Shown here piece by piece: positions 31,895-39,666 of a stretch of DNA of 39,666 nt; within the stretch, counting starts at the first letter, position 1, and every line of letters starts with the position of its first letter. The notes beneath the pieces are model-generated. The model saw nothing but the letters and a program-made list of their open reading frames with translations, ran no database searches and was not told the DNA's origin. Source of the DNA: a virus; the IMG/VR virus record IMGVR_UViG_3300042465_000805, positions 1 to 39,666 of that record, one strand, 5' to 3'. The position numbers and the translations under genes are program-made.

Positions 31895-32568
31895 GCTTTG
31901 CCTCCGATCTTGGCAATGATTGCACCCAGATCAGGCGCTTCCCAAGCCTCCAACTTGCCAGAGCGATCCTTGGCCAGCCACAGGCCATCAGAGTCGCACA
32001 TCAAAGCACGCTGGGTCACGCCTTCGGCATCACGCTCAACACGCAGCGCCAGCACTTCATCAAAGAAGTAAGGTAGGCCTTGTGTCAGGCTCTTGCCAGG
32101 CATGCCTGGGTTGTAGAGCATCTTGCCCATCTCATCGGTGGACTTCTCCAGCTTGGCCGACATGTAAACATGCTTGCCTGGCAGATCGCGGAAGGCGCGA
32201 ATCAGCTCCTGCATGGTGCTGTTCATCTCGCCATAAGCTGCGCGGCCATCTTTGGACTTCTTCATCTCATGGGACAACACCACCTCAGCAACTTCGCTGA
32301 TCGAGTCAAGCGCCACCGACTGAAAGCCTGCGGCCTCCTTGCTGTCTCTGGCCCATGTAAAAGCCTCGCGCAAGTCGTCCATCGAGGCGATCTCGATGTA
32401 AGGCAAGTCAGCGTCCTGAATGGACAGCAGGCCACCCTCGGCACTGAGAACGATCACATTGGGCAGGGTCTTGACAAGCGTGGTCTTACCAGCACCGGCT
32501 TGGCCGTACACCAACAACTTCACTCCATTGGCAGACAAGCTGCCGGTCGATTTCAAATTGATAGCCAT
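31891..32568 (-). CDS. Sak4-type RecA-like ATPase, ssDNA annealing
   Basis: A 225-residue P-loop protein. Walker A GQAGAGKTT at 22-30, Walker B SVALDSIS (Asp88). The short RecA-core length, the motif VIVLSAEGGLLSIQ and the position next to DUF669 and a nuclease match Sak4/AAA_24 phage recombinases, which pair single strands with help from SSB. AGGAGAG lies before the ATG. It is the first gene of the leftward operon, transcribed from the divergent promoter region. Confidence 0.87.
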   Translation of the reverse strand: MAINLKSTGSLSANGVKLLVYGQAGAGKTTLVKTLPNVIVLSAEGGLLSIQDADLPYIEIASMDDLREAFTWARDSKEAAGFQSVALDSISEVAEVVLSHEMKKSKDGRAAYGEMNSTMQELIRAFRDLPGKHVYMSAKLEKSTDEMGKMLYNPGMPGKSLTQGLPYFFDEVLALRVERDAEGVTQRALMCDSDGLWLAKDRSGKLEAWEAPDLGAIIAKIGGKA

Positions 32569-32619
32569 TTGGCTCTCCTATTTTTTGCACCTCCGTCTGG
32601 GAATCAGTTCGAGGTGTGC

Positions 32620-32649
32620 TTGCATCATAAACCAAAAATAAGGTATAGT
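32620..32649 (+). promoter_or_regulatory. Rightward promoter
   Basis: TTGCAT (32620-32625) and TATAGT (32644-32649) are separated by 18 bp. The -10 is a good sigma-70 match; the -35 is moderate and lies in an inner operator half-site. It would drive the HTH regulator and the replication and packaging genes. Confidence 0.6.
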
Positions 32650-32653
32650 GCAA
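32624..32653 (-). promoter_or_regulatory. Leftward promoter
   Basis: On the minus strand TTGCAC (complement of 32648-32653) and TATGAT (complement of 32624-32629) are 18 bp apart. It almost completely overlaps the rightward promoter: each -10 touches the other's -35. It would drive the Sak4-to-hypothetical operon ending at 25563. Confidence 0.6.
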
Positions 32654-32688
32654 GCACTTCCGCAAATATTTTTTCTAAGGTGCAAATT

Positions 32689-32874
32689 ATGATGACTGTT
32701 GAGCAAATCAAAAAACGGCTTGAAGATGCCAATCTCAAGCGAGTGGCCGAGAATGCTGGCGTGCATCCAGCCACGGTTTACAGGTTCATGCAAGAGGAAT
32801 CCAAGCCCCTGTATGAGACGGTCAAAGCCCTGAGCGACTACCTCAGCAGGCAGGAGGCCACAATCAATGGCTGA
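32689..32874 (+). CDS. Small Cro/CI-like HTH regulator
   Basis: A 61-residue protein with a helix-turn-helix: IKKRLEDANLKRVAENAGVH then PATVYRFMQEES and a final helix ETVKALSDYLSRQEA. It is the first gene rightward of the divergent promoters and probably autoregulates them. AAGGTG lies before the ATG and is itself part of the outer inverted repeat, so binding could also block translation start. A second ATG at 32692 is possible. It overlaps the primase-helicase start by eight bases. Confidence 0.82.
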   Translation: MMTVEQIKKRLEDANLKRVAENAGVHPATVYRFMQEESKPLYETVKALSDYLSRQEATING

Positions 32875-34882
32875 CCTCTCAAAAGTACTTGGCGGTCCTT
32901 GGGCACCACCACCCGAGAAACTTGTCGCACCACCAGAGGCGCAGCTCATCGATGCAATGCGTGCGGCAGGCCTCCAGCCACCAGAGGAAATCCTCATGGA
33001 TGGAAAGATTCACAGATTCAAATCAGGCACCAAAGGCGCACCTGGCCACGGTGACAAGCCAGGCTGGTATCTGGTGTTCGGAGACGGCATCCCAGCCGGT
33101 CGATTCGGATGCTGGCGAGCAGGCATGGAAGTGACATGGCGTGCAGACGTAGGACGAAAACTCACGCAGACCGAGGAAATGTCACACGCCAAGCGACTGG
33201 CCGAGGCCAAAGCCCTGCGAGACGCAGCCCTTGAGCGCCAGCACCAAGTGGCCAGCGACACGGTCGAGAAAATCTGGACAACGGCCAACCCAGCAAATGC
33301 CGAGCATCCATACTTGGCCAAGAAGGGCATTCAAACACATGGCGCACGAATCACAGGAGACGGTCGGCTGGTGCTGCCACTCTATGACGAAGACGGAACA
33401 CTGGCCACATTGCAGTACATCGACCATGAAGGCGGAAAGCTCTACCACCCAGGCGGTCAGACAGGCGGCAAGTTTTGGATGGTAGGCTCACTAGATGAGC
33501 CTGGCACGCTGTTCGTGGCCGAGGGCTTCGCAACGGCAGCCACAATCCATGAAACCACCGACAGGCCGGTCGTGGTGGCTTACAGCGCCAGCAATCTGGT
33601 GCCAGTCACTGGCACACTCAGGGAAATGTATGGAGCAACTCAAGACATCGTGATCGTCGCAGACCATGACCAAAGCGGTGTCGGACAACGTTACGCAGAA
33701 CAAGCAAGTGCCAAATACGGTGCACGCATGGTGATGCCTCCGATACTCGGTGATGCCAACGATTATGCACAGGCTGGCCACGATCTGGCAGGCCTGCTCA
33801 TGCCACCGGCAGACGACTGGCTCATCCCAGCCGACGACTTCTGCGCACAGCCCAGCCCCATCAGCTGGCTGGTAAAGCGCTGGATTCAATCCCAAGCCCT
33901 AGTGATGGTCCACGGCCCAAGCGGTGGCGGCAAAACATTCGTGGTGCTCGACTGGTGCCTGCGCATGGCCAGCGGAACAGAAGACTGGGCAGGCCACAAG
34001 GTGCGCCAAGGCAACGTGGTCTATCTGGCCGGTGAAGGCCATCACGGTCTGCGCGGCAGGGTGGCAGCTTGGAAGCACCACCACAAAGCAGGAAAGCTGG
34101 CCATGTGGCTCTCAAAAGATGGCTGCGACCTCAACACCCCGACCGGCTACCTCAAAGTGGTCGAGCAAGTCAGGATGCTGAAAGACAGGCCCAGCGTGAT
34201 CGTGGTCGACACCCTGCACCGATTCCTATCAGGCGATGAAAACAGCGCACAAGATGCCAAGACCATGCTGGACGCATGCAACGCACTCATGCAGGAATTC
34301 AACTGCTCGGTGATCTTGGTTCACCACACAGGCGTGTCAGACGAAGCCCAGCACAGGGCGCGAGGCTCAAGCGCATGGCGAGGTGCTCTGGACATCGAGA
34401 TCAGCATCGTTCCAGGCAAAGAAGGCGTGCCCATGCAGATCGTGCAGCGCAAGTCCAAAGACGCAGAACTGGCCGAGACCATTCACGTTGAGCTGCAACA
34501 AGTGGCTATCCCTGGCTGGCGCGATGAAGACGACCAGCAAGTGACCAGCGCTGTGATCATCCAAGCCCAAGCGCCAACTGTGACCAAAAAAGACAGCAAG
34601 ATCGACAGCCATCGCAAGACTTTCGAGAACGCTTGGTGGTCATCAGGAGCCGAAGAACGCAATGGTTTGCCTTACCTAAGCCGGTCGGCCATGATGGAAT
34701 ACTTGGTGCAGAAAATGAACGTGAGCGAGTCATCAGCCAAGGTTTACATCAAGCCAAGCGCGACAGGGAAACCCATCGCTGACATGTTGGTGGCCGAAAT
34801 AATCGAGTCCTTTGAGCATGGCTGGATCGTGATTGATGACACTCAAGCAAGCGTCATGATGATCAGAAAGTCAGAGCGATGA
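32867..34882 (+). CDS. Toprim primase-helicase, variant B (complete)
   Basis: A 671-residue replication protein. The N-terminal ~310 residues match variant A closely, with Toprim residues Glu219, Asp266 and Asp268. The helicase half is different: Walker A GPSGGGKT at 350-357, Walker B VIVVD ending at Asp448, LVHH at 484-487 and a RARGSSAWRGALDIE motif typical of RepA-like hexameric helicases. Similarity returns at AWWSSGAEERNGLPYLSRSA. ATG 32867 overlaps the HTH gene. The stop is five bases before two DnaA boxes. Confidence 0.92.
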   Translation: MADLSKVLGGPWAPPPEKLVAPPEAQLIDAMRAAGLQPPEEILMDGKIHRFKSGTKGAPGHGDKPGWYLVFGDGIPAGRFGCWRAGMEVTWRADVGRKLTQTEEMSHAKRLAEAKALRDAALERQHQVASDTVEKIWTTANPANAEHPYLAKKGIQTHGARITGDGRLVLPLYDEDGTLATLQYIDHEGGKLYHPGGQTGGKFWMVGSLDEPGTLFVAEGFATAATIHETTDRPVVVAYSASNLVPVTGTLREMYGATQDIVIVADHDQSGVGQRYAEQASAKYGARMVMPPILGDANDYAQAGHDLAGLLMPPADDWLIPADDFCAQPSPISWLVKRWIQSQALVMVHGPSGGGKTFVVLDWCLRMASGTEDWAGHKVRQGNVVYLAGEGHHGLRGRVAAWKHHHKAGKLAMWLSKDGCDLNTPTGYLKVVEQVRMLKDRPSVIVVDTLHRFLSGDENSAQDAKTMLDACNALMQEFNCSVILVHHTGVSDEAQHRARGSSAWRGALDIEISIVPGKEGVPMQIVQRKSKDAELAETIHVELQQVAIPGWRDEDDQQVTSAVIIQAQAPTVTKKDSKIDSHRKTFENAWWSSGAEERNGLPYLSRSAMMEYLVQKMNVSESSAKVYIKPSATGKPIADMLVAEIIESFEHGWIVIDDTQASVMMIRKSER

Positions 34883-34886
34883 TGAC

Positions 34887-35086
34887 TTATCCACAGACTT
34901 ATCCACAGGCTGATAATGGTAACAACGGAACGGAACGGAAAAAAACGGAACGCAGTTCCCTTGGTAAAACAGCGCAAAACGGGAACGGAACGGAACACAC
35001 ACCTTTAGGTGTGTTCCCAGTTCCCTTGCGATGCGGATCAATTCCATGCCGTATTAGTAAAAACCCTTAGTCAAAAGTTATCCACA
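34887..35086. other. Candidate replication origin B: DnaA boxes and CGGAA iterons
   Basis: The 218-bp gap has three perfect TTATCCACA boxes (34887-34895, 34899-34907, 35078-35086). Between them CGGAA repeats occur at 34926, 34931, 34936, 34946, 34986 and 34991, with inverted GTTCC partners near 34955 and 35012-35022. ACACACC-TTTA-GGTGTGT (about 34996-35013) forms a hairpin. The layout is typical of a theta-type origin with initiator repeats; function is inferred. A 63-residue ORF spanning it looks like repeat translation. Confidence 0.65.
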
Positions 35087-35100
35087 GGTAGATCAAGAAA

Positions 35101-35283
35101 ATGACCAAACAAAGAGAAACCCCAAACTTCGCAACATGGCAACATGACACGCTGGCTAAGTTTGCAACCGAGGTCTACATCCGACTCCAAGATGAGCAGG
35201 CCGCGAACGAGCAACTCAGGATGGATTTAAAAGATGCCATGAAACTAGCGCGAATCGAAAACATGAAGGACAATGCAGCATGA
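35101..35283 (+). CDS. Small conserved protein upstream of terminase (copy 2)
   Basis: The 60-residue homologue of the ORF at 2181, differing by about ten residues (for example TEVYIRLQDE for RDCYTRLQDE). The C-terminal LKDAMKLARIENMKDNAA is unchanged. ATGA overlap with terS is kept. Conservation of reading frame across a diverged DNA sequence supports translation. Confidence 0.8.
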   Translation: MTKQRETPNFATWQHDTLAKFATEVYIRLQDEQAANEQLRMDLKDAMKLARIENMKDNAA

Positions 35284-35732
35284 CCACAAAATCACACAAA
35301 GCAAAAGCGCCAGCCAAGCGAACTAAGCCTGGCAGTGAAGACCGAGCCGTGATCGCTGACATGGTGCTGGAAGGAATGCGCAGCGGTCTGAGCGCATTCA
35401 AAGCATGTCAAGCAGCTGGTGTTCCTCAAAGCACATTCTCACGGTGGGTGGATGATGATGCTATCCTTGCGGAAAATTACGCGCGCGCGAGGGAAGACTT
35501 GATCGAACGCATGGCCACAGAGATCATGGAGATCAGCGATCAAGACGTTGGCGTGGCCGTAGATGGCAAGAAAGACTGGGCGGCAGTACAAAAGCACAGA
35601 CTGCAAGTTGACACACGCAAATGGCTTTTGTCCAAGCTGGCCCCAAAGAAGTTTGGCGACAAGATCGAGGTTTCTGGCGATCCTGCCAATCCCCTGGTGC
35701 AAAGAATTGAGCGCGTGGTCGTCAAGGCATGA
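35280..35732 (+). CDS. terS: Terminase small subunit (copy 2)
   Basis: 150 residues, with four visible substitutions against the copy at 2360 (positions 12, 26, a Thr-to-Ile near 62, and the last residue). The HTH and the C-terminal KKFGDKIEV are unchanged, so both copies should recognise the same or a very similar packaging site. It overlaps terL as ATGA. Confidence 0.9.
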   Translation: MTTKSHKAKAPAKRTKPGSEDRAVIADMVLEGMRSGLSAFKACQAAGVPQSTFSRWVDDDAILAENYARAREDLIERMATEIMEISDQDVGVAVDGKKDWAAVQKHRLQVDTRKWLLSKLAPKKFGDKIEVSGDPANPLVQRIERVVVKA

Positions 35733-36952
35733 CAGTTTTACAGCTTCCAACCCCTGAGTGGGCAGTGCCACTGCTGGAGCCAAGCCGATACAAAGGCGCT
35801 TGGGGTGGCCGAGGCTCCGGCAAGTCTCACATGTTTGCCGAGCTGATGATCGAGGCCCACATCATGGACCAGAAGCGCAGAAGCGTCTGCGTGCGTGAAA
35901 TCCAGAAGTCGCTCAACCAGTCGGTCAAGCGCCTGCTCGAAACCAAGATCGAGCAAATGAACGCTGGCGCATACTTCGAGGTGCAAGAGGCCGTGATCAA
36001 GTCGCGCAAAGGCGATGGCATGATCATCTTCCAAGGCATGCAAAACCACACAGCCGACTCGATAAAGTCGCTTGAAGGTTACGACTGCGCTTGGGTGGAG
36101 GAGGCTCAAAGCCTGAGCCAGACCAGCCTTGACCTGCTGCGGCCAACCATCCGCAAGCCAGACTCCGAGCTGTGGTTTACGTGGAATCCGCGCCAGCAGA
36201 ATGACCCTGTCGACTTCTTGCTGCGCGGTCCGACACCACCAAAGGACGCGCAAGTCCTGAAGGTCAACTTCACCGATAACCCTTGGTTTCCACAAGTCCT
36301 GCGCGATGAGATGGAGTACGACAAGAGGCGCGACCCCGACAAATACCAGCATGTCTGGATGGGAAGCTACCTCACAAACAGTAACACCCGAGTGTTCAAG
36401 AACTGGCGCGTCGAGGACTTCGAGGCACCACCAGACGCAATCCACCGGCTCGGTGCAGACTGGGGCTTTGCGGTCGACCCGACCACACTGGTGCGCTGCC
36501 ACATCATTGGCCGCACGCTGTACATCGATTACGAGGCCTACATGGTCGGATGCGAGATCGTCAACACGCCTGAGCTGTTCATGCAGGTGCCCGAGGCCGA
36601 GAAGTGGCCAATCGTGGCCGACTCAGCCAGACCAGAGACGATCAGCCACATGAAAAAGAATGGCTTTCCAAAGATCATGACAGCGGTCAAAGGTCCGAAG
36701 TCGGTCGAGGAAGGCATCGAGTTCCTGAAGAACTACGACATCGTCGTGCACCCTCGGTGCATCCACACAATTGACGAGCTGACGCTGTACAGTTACAAGC
36801 AAGACCCACTGACCGGCAAAATCTTGCCGGTGCTCGAAGACAAGAAAAACCACGTGATAGATGCCCTGCGTTACGCTTGCGAAGGTGTGAGACGATCGGC
36901 CATCACGAAGCCTGCAACATTCACTCCATTGCCAAATGTAAAGAAATGGTGA
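35729..36952 (+). CDS. terL: Terminase large subunit (copy 2)
   Basis: 407 residues. Walker A GGRGSGKS, AWVEEA and nuclease aspartates are all kept. Differences from copy 1 (about 18) cluster in residues 74-100 and at both ends. The ATG start here confirms the TTG start chosen at 2809. Its 3' end precedes the portal by 27 bases with a TGAGGA ribosome-binding site. Confidence 0.95.
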   Translation: MTVLQLPTPEWAVPLLEPSRYKGAWGGRGSGKSHMFAELMIEAHIMDQKRRSVCVREIQKSLNQSVKRLLETKIEQMNAGAYFEVQEAVIKSRKGDGMIIFQGMQNHTADSIKSLEGYDCAWVEEAQSLSQTSLDLLRPTIRKPDSELWFTWNPRQQNDPVDFLLRGPTPPKDAQVLKVNFTDNPWFPQVLRDEMEYDKRRDPDKYQHVWMGSYLTNSNTRVFKNWRVEDFEAPPDAIHRLGADWGFAVDPTTLVRCHIIGRTLYIDYEAYMVGCEIVNTPELFMQVPEAEKWPIVADSARPETISHMKKNGFPKIMTAVKGPKSVEEGIEFLKNYDIVVHPRCIHTIDELTLYSYKQDPLTGKILPVLEDKKNHVIDALRYACEGVRRSAITKPATFTPLPNVKKW

Positions 36953-36979
36953 GAAAATCACACAAAATGAGGATATAAC

Positions 36980-39040
36980 ATGGCCCGACTCTCAAACGAT
37001 CAACGCCTTGCGAACCTGCACGACGAAGCCCTCGCGCAATTCGATGATGTGCAAAGCGCACTGCGCGACGAGCGCTTGCAATGCCTGCAAGACAGACGCT
37101 TCTACTCCCTAGCAGGCAGCCAGTGGGAAGGCCCACTCTGGGACCAGTACGAGAACAAACCCAAGTTCGAGGTCAACAAGATCATGCTGGCCGTGATTCG
37201 AGTGGTCAACGAATATCGAAACAACCGCATCACGGTCGACTTCGTCTCCAAAGATGGCGCTAAGAACGACAAGCTGGCCGAAGTCTGCGATGGCCTCTAC
37301 CGCGCAGACGAGCAGGCATCGGTGGCCGATGAAGCCTACGACAACGCCTTCGAGGAAGCGGTCGGTGGCGGCATTGGTGCATGGCGCTTGCGCACCGTCT
37401 ACGAAAACGAGGAAGACCCAGAGGACGACCGCCAGCGCATCCGCATCGAGCCAATCTTTGATGCTGACAGTTCGGTGTTCTTTGACCTTGGTGCCAAGCG
37501 CCAAGACAAGTCCGATGCCAAGTTCTGCTTTGTCGTCACATCGATGACGCGCCAGGCATACAAAGACACATGGGGTGATGACCCGACCGACTGGCCAAAG
37601 ATCATCCACCAGTACGAATTCGACTGGTGCACTCCCGATGTGGTTTATGTGGCCGAGTACTACAAGGTCGAGGAAAAAACCGAGACCATCCGCATTTTCC
37701 AAACCATCACAGGCGAGGAAGAACGCTACACCCAAGCCGACTTTGCCAAAGACGAAATGCTTGAGGAAACTCTGGCAGCCATCGGCACAGTCGAAGTGCG
37801 CCAGCGCAGGATCAAGACCAAGCGCGTGCACAAGTACATCATGTCAGGCGGCAAGGTGCTCGAGGACGCAGGCTATATCGCAGGCAAGTGCATCCCGATC
37901 GTGGTCGTCTACGGCAAGCGCTGGTTTGTCGACAACGTCGAGCGATGCATGGGCCATGTGCGCTTGGCCAAAGATGCCCAGCGCCTCAAAAACATGCAGC
38001 TGTCCAAGCTGGGCGAGATCAGTGCCTTGTCCTCAGTCGAGAAGCCAATCCTCACGCCTGAGCAGGTCGCTGGCCACCAAGTCATGTGGGCCGAGGATAA
38101 CCTCAAGGACTATCCGTACCTGCTGATCAACCCGATCACAGACCAGAACGGCAACCAGGCAGTGTCTGGCCCTGTGGCCTACACCAGATCGGCAGCCATC
38201 CCACCGGCAATGGCCGCGCTCTTGCAGATCACCGAAACCGACATGCAGGACATTCTTGGCAACCCAGCTGGCGCTGACAAGATGGTCAGCAACATCTCAG
38301 GCAAGGCCGTTGAAATGATTCAGGCCCGAGTCGATGGCCAAGCCTTCATCTACATGAGCAACTTTGCCAAGGGCATGAAGCGATGCGGTGAAATCTGGTT
38401 GTCGATGGCACGCGATGTTTACATTGAAGACAAGCGCAAGATGAAGACCGTTGCGCCAACTGGCGAGGCTGGCATGGTCGAGCTGATGCAGCCAAACATC
38501 GATCAGGAAACTGGCGAAGTGGTCATGGCCAACGACCTGAGCAGTGCCACATTCGATGTGGTCGCAGACGTTGGACCATCCAGCAGCACCAAGCGCCAGG
38601 CAACCGTTCGCGCCCTGACCGGCATGCTCCAGATCACTCAAGACCCAGAGACAGCCCAGGTCATCACGGCAATGGCCATGATGAACATGGAAGGCGAAGG
38701 CATCAGCGATGCCAATGCCTACTTCCGCAAGAAGCTCCTGCGCATGGGCGTGGTCAAGCCAACCGACATGGAAGCCGAAGAACTCATGGCCGAAATGCAA
38801 GGCGCACCACAAGACCCGAATGCCATGTACCTGCAAGCCGCAGCTGAGAATGAAACTGCCAAGGCAGCCAAAGCCCGAGCCGATACCGTCGAAACCGTGG
38901 CCAGCGCAGAACTCAAACGCGCTCAAACGCTGGAGACTCTTGGCAAGGTCGAAGAGACCGCACAGAACATGGCGCTCACAAATACAGAGGCAGTGCAACA
39001 AATTTTGCAAGGCCAGATCGTTCAACCAGTTGTAAGATGA
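36980..39040 (+). CDS. P22-type portal protein (copy 2)
   Basis: 686 residues, the same length as copy 1, with scattered conservative substitutions and no indel seen. The C-terminal Ala/Glu-rich barrel and the KIMLAVIRVVNEYRNN segment are unchanged. Intact reading frame through 2 kb of diverged DNA shows that both versions are functional genes, not decaying duplicates. Confidence 0.92.
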   Translation: MARLSNDQRLANLHDEALAQFDDVQSALRDERLQCLQDRRFYSLAGSQWEGPLWDQYENKPKFEVNKIMLAVIRVVNEYRNNRITVDFVSKDGAKNDKLAEVCDGLYRADEQASVADEAYDNAFEEAVGGGIGAWRLRTVYENEEDPEDDRQRIRIEPIFDADSSVFFDLGAKRQDKSDAKFCFVVTSMTRQAYKDTWGDDPTDWPKIIHQYEFDWCTPDVVYVAEYYKVEEKTETIRIFQTITGEEERYTQADFAKDEMLEETLAAIGTVEVRQRRIKTKRVHKYIMSGGKVLEDAGYIAGKCIPIVVVYGKRWFVDNVERCMGHVRLAKDAQRLKNMQLSKLGEISALSSVEKPILTPEQVAGHQVMWAEDNLKDYPYLLINPITDQNGNQAVSGPVAYTRSAAIPPAMAALLQITETDMQDILGNPAGADKMVSNISGKAVEMIQARVDGQAFIYMSNFAKGMKRCGEIWLSMARDVYIEDKRKMKTVAPTGEAGMVELMQPNIDQETGEVVMANDLSSATFDVVADVGPSSSTKRQATVRALTGMLQITQDPETAQVITAMAMMNMEGEGISDANAYFRKKLLRMGVVKPTDMEAEELMAEMQGAPQDPNAMYLQAAAENETAKAAKARADTVETVASAELKRAQTLETLGKVEETAQNMALTNTEAVQQILQGQIVQPVVR

Positions 39041-39064
39041 ACGAAAAAGCGCGAGAATGTGATA

Positions 39065-39095
39065 AACGGCATCCACCCAGCCGTTCTAATGGGTG
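39065..39095 (+). promoter_or_regulatory. Scaffold leader hairpins (copy 2)
   Basis: The same competing AACGGC/GCCGTT and CACCCA/TGGGTG stems as at 6145-6175, with no base change in this stretch. The nine-codon ORF overlapping the scaffold start (ATG 39089) is also unchanged. Confidence 0.4.
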
Positions 39096-39114
39096 AGTTT
39101 GATGGGGTCAGAAG

Positions 39115-39666
39115 ATGAACACAAAGGCAGTATCAGGAGAAGAAAACCAAGACGATGACACTATCGTCATTGAGGACGAAGGCCAAAGCACTGAGCAAAC
39201 CACCGATGAGCACAAATCCATCGATGACCAGGGCGAAGACCAGAGCACCGAAGATGGCGAAGGCGACAGCGACGAGGTGATCGTATCCATTGGTGAGGAA
39301 GCGCCACCTCCCGAAGAACAGACTCATGCGCCTGAATGGGTACGCGAGCTGCGTAAGACGAACAGAGAATTGCAACGGCAAAACCGTGAACTACAAGGCA
39401 AGCTGCAAAGCACCGCACAGACTGAGACCAAGCCGGTCGTGCTAGGCAAGAAGCCAACCCTTGAAGAACATGACTATGACGCTGACAAATTCGAGGCAGC
39501 ACTGGCCAATTGGTTTGATCGCAAGCGACAAGCCGATGAAGCCCAAGCCAAGCAAGAAGCTGAAGTTATGAATCAGCAAAAAGCATGGCAAGCCAAACTG
39601 GATGGCTACGGCAAGGCGAAAGCCGAGCTGAGAGTCAAAGATTTTGAAGACGCTGAGGCCGTGGCC
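39115..39666 (+). CDS. Scaffolding protein (copy 2, 3' truncated by window end)
   Basis: The first 184 codons are present. The acidic N-terminus is more diverged than the rest (EHKSIDDQGEDQSTEDGEGD against EQQSVGDQGEDQSTEDDEGE), while the coiled coil ELRKTNRELQRQNRELQGKL is identical. The last 40 codons are identical in DNA to copy 1 up to the window edge. Confidence 0.85.
   Translation, partial: MNTKAVSGEENQDDDTIVIEDEGQSTEQTTDEHKSIDDQGEDQSTEDGEGDSDEVIVSIGEEAPPPEEQTHAPEWVRELRKTNRELQRQNRELQGKLQSTAQTETKPVVLGKKPTLEEHDYDADKFEAALANWFDRKRQADEAQAKQEAEVMNQQKAWQAKLDGYGKAKAELRVKDFEDAEAVA

Larger units (their letters stand above)
32584..32686. promoter_or_regulatory. Divergent control region with nested inverted repeats
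   Basis: The 120-bp gap between the Sak4 and HTH genes holds two nested inverted repeats with nearly the same centre (about 32635). The outer pair is TTTGCACCT (32584-32592) and AGGTGCAAA (32678-32686). The inner pair is GTGCTTGCA (32616-32624) and TGCAAGCAC (32649-32657). All four share a GTGCAA-like half-site, as expected for an operator cluster bound by a dimeric regulator, perhaps the adjacent HTH protein. Confidence 0.65.
32899..39666 (+). repeat. Right copy of the diverged 6.8-kb repeat
   Basis: The same gene order as 1-6746: primase-helicase, small ORF, TerS, TerL, portal, scaffold start. Intergenic leader sequences before the portal and scaffold are nearly or fully identical, while synonymous differences are spread through the coding regions. 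Identity is complete for the final 120 bases. Confidence 0.95.

Noticed and set aside
34879-35070. 63-residue plus-strand frame after primase-helicase B, with an ATGA overlap
   Set aside because: It reads through DnaA boxes and CGGAA repeats (TYPQTYPQ, NGTERKKTER), has no counterpart in copy 1, and is better explained as origin DNA. The overlap leaves slight doubt.
1-39666. Integrase, tRNA, rRNA, insertion sequence or CRISPR array
   Set aside because: I looked through the recognised genes and gaps and found no recombinase of the tyrosine or serine type, no transposase, no spaced direct-repeat array and no evident tRNA cloverleaf. A covariance or profile search would be more decisive.

Overview
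This window is tailed-phage DNA, almost certainly from one bacteriophage lineage: the coding is dense, genes commonly overlap by ATGA or TGATG, and a full P22-type (short-tailed, podovirus) morphogenesis set is present: small and large terminase, P22-type portal, scaffold, a 430-residue P22-type coat protein, gp4- and gp10-like head-completion proteins, three ejection-type proteins and a tailspike with a P22-like head-binding domain. No integrase, tRNA, rRNA, CRISPR array, DNA polymerase or RNA polymerase was recognised. Composition and gene style fit a proteobacterial host (freshwater Burkholderiales-like is my guess, not shown by the sequence).

The window holds more than one genome length. 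Positions 1-6746 (end of the Toprim primase-helicase, origin-like repeats, terminases, portal, start of scaffold) recur at 32899-39666 in the same order and orientation, about 32.9 kb apart, but as a diverged relative, not an identical copy. One unit is therefore about 32.9 kb. The diverged redundancy could be tandem or recombinant related phages, or an assembly that walked once around a circular genome and continued into a second strain. The right edge lies in a 120-bp exact match between the copies, which favours the assembly explanation.

Layout: 2-7091 replication gene, origin-like repeats, packaging and scaffold (+); 7109-13376 coat and head completion (+); 13361-19351 small virion-operon proteins, a cupin and ejection proteins (+); 19352-21699 adsorption apparatus (+); 21711-25150 small proteins, a membrane/lysis cluster and an M15 peptidase endolysin (+); 25141-25484 two small membrane proteins (-); 25563-32568 a leftward operon with a ribbon-helix-helix protein, VRR-NUC nuclease, two Cys-rich small proteins, SF2 helicase, C5-cytosine methyltransferase, Cas4-like nuclease, DUF669 protein and Sak4-type ATPase (-); 32569-32688 a compact divergent control region; 32689 onwards a small HTH regulator followed by the second copy of the replication-packaging genes (+).

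The leftward operon supplies recombination, repair and methylation functions. The rightward one supplies replication initiation, packaging, virion and lysis. Both start from one short intergenic region with overlapping divergent promoters and nested inverted repeats. The most interesting observation is that the two copies of the primase-helicase share the Toprim half but carry different RecA-like helicase domains, and each is followed by a different iteron-like array with DnaA boxes (10-bp-spaced GCCCCT hexamers in one, CGGAA pentamers in the other). This looks like exchange of a helicase-plus-origin cassette between close relatives.
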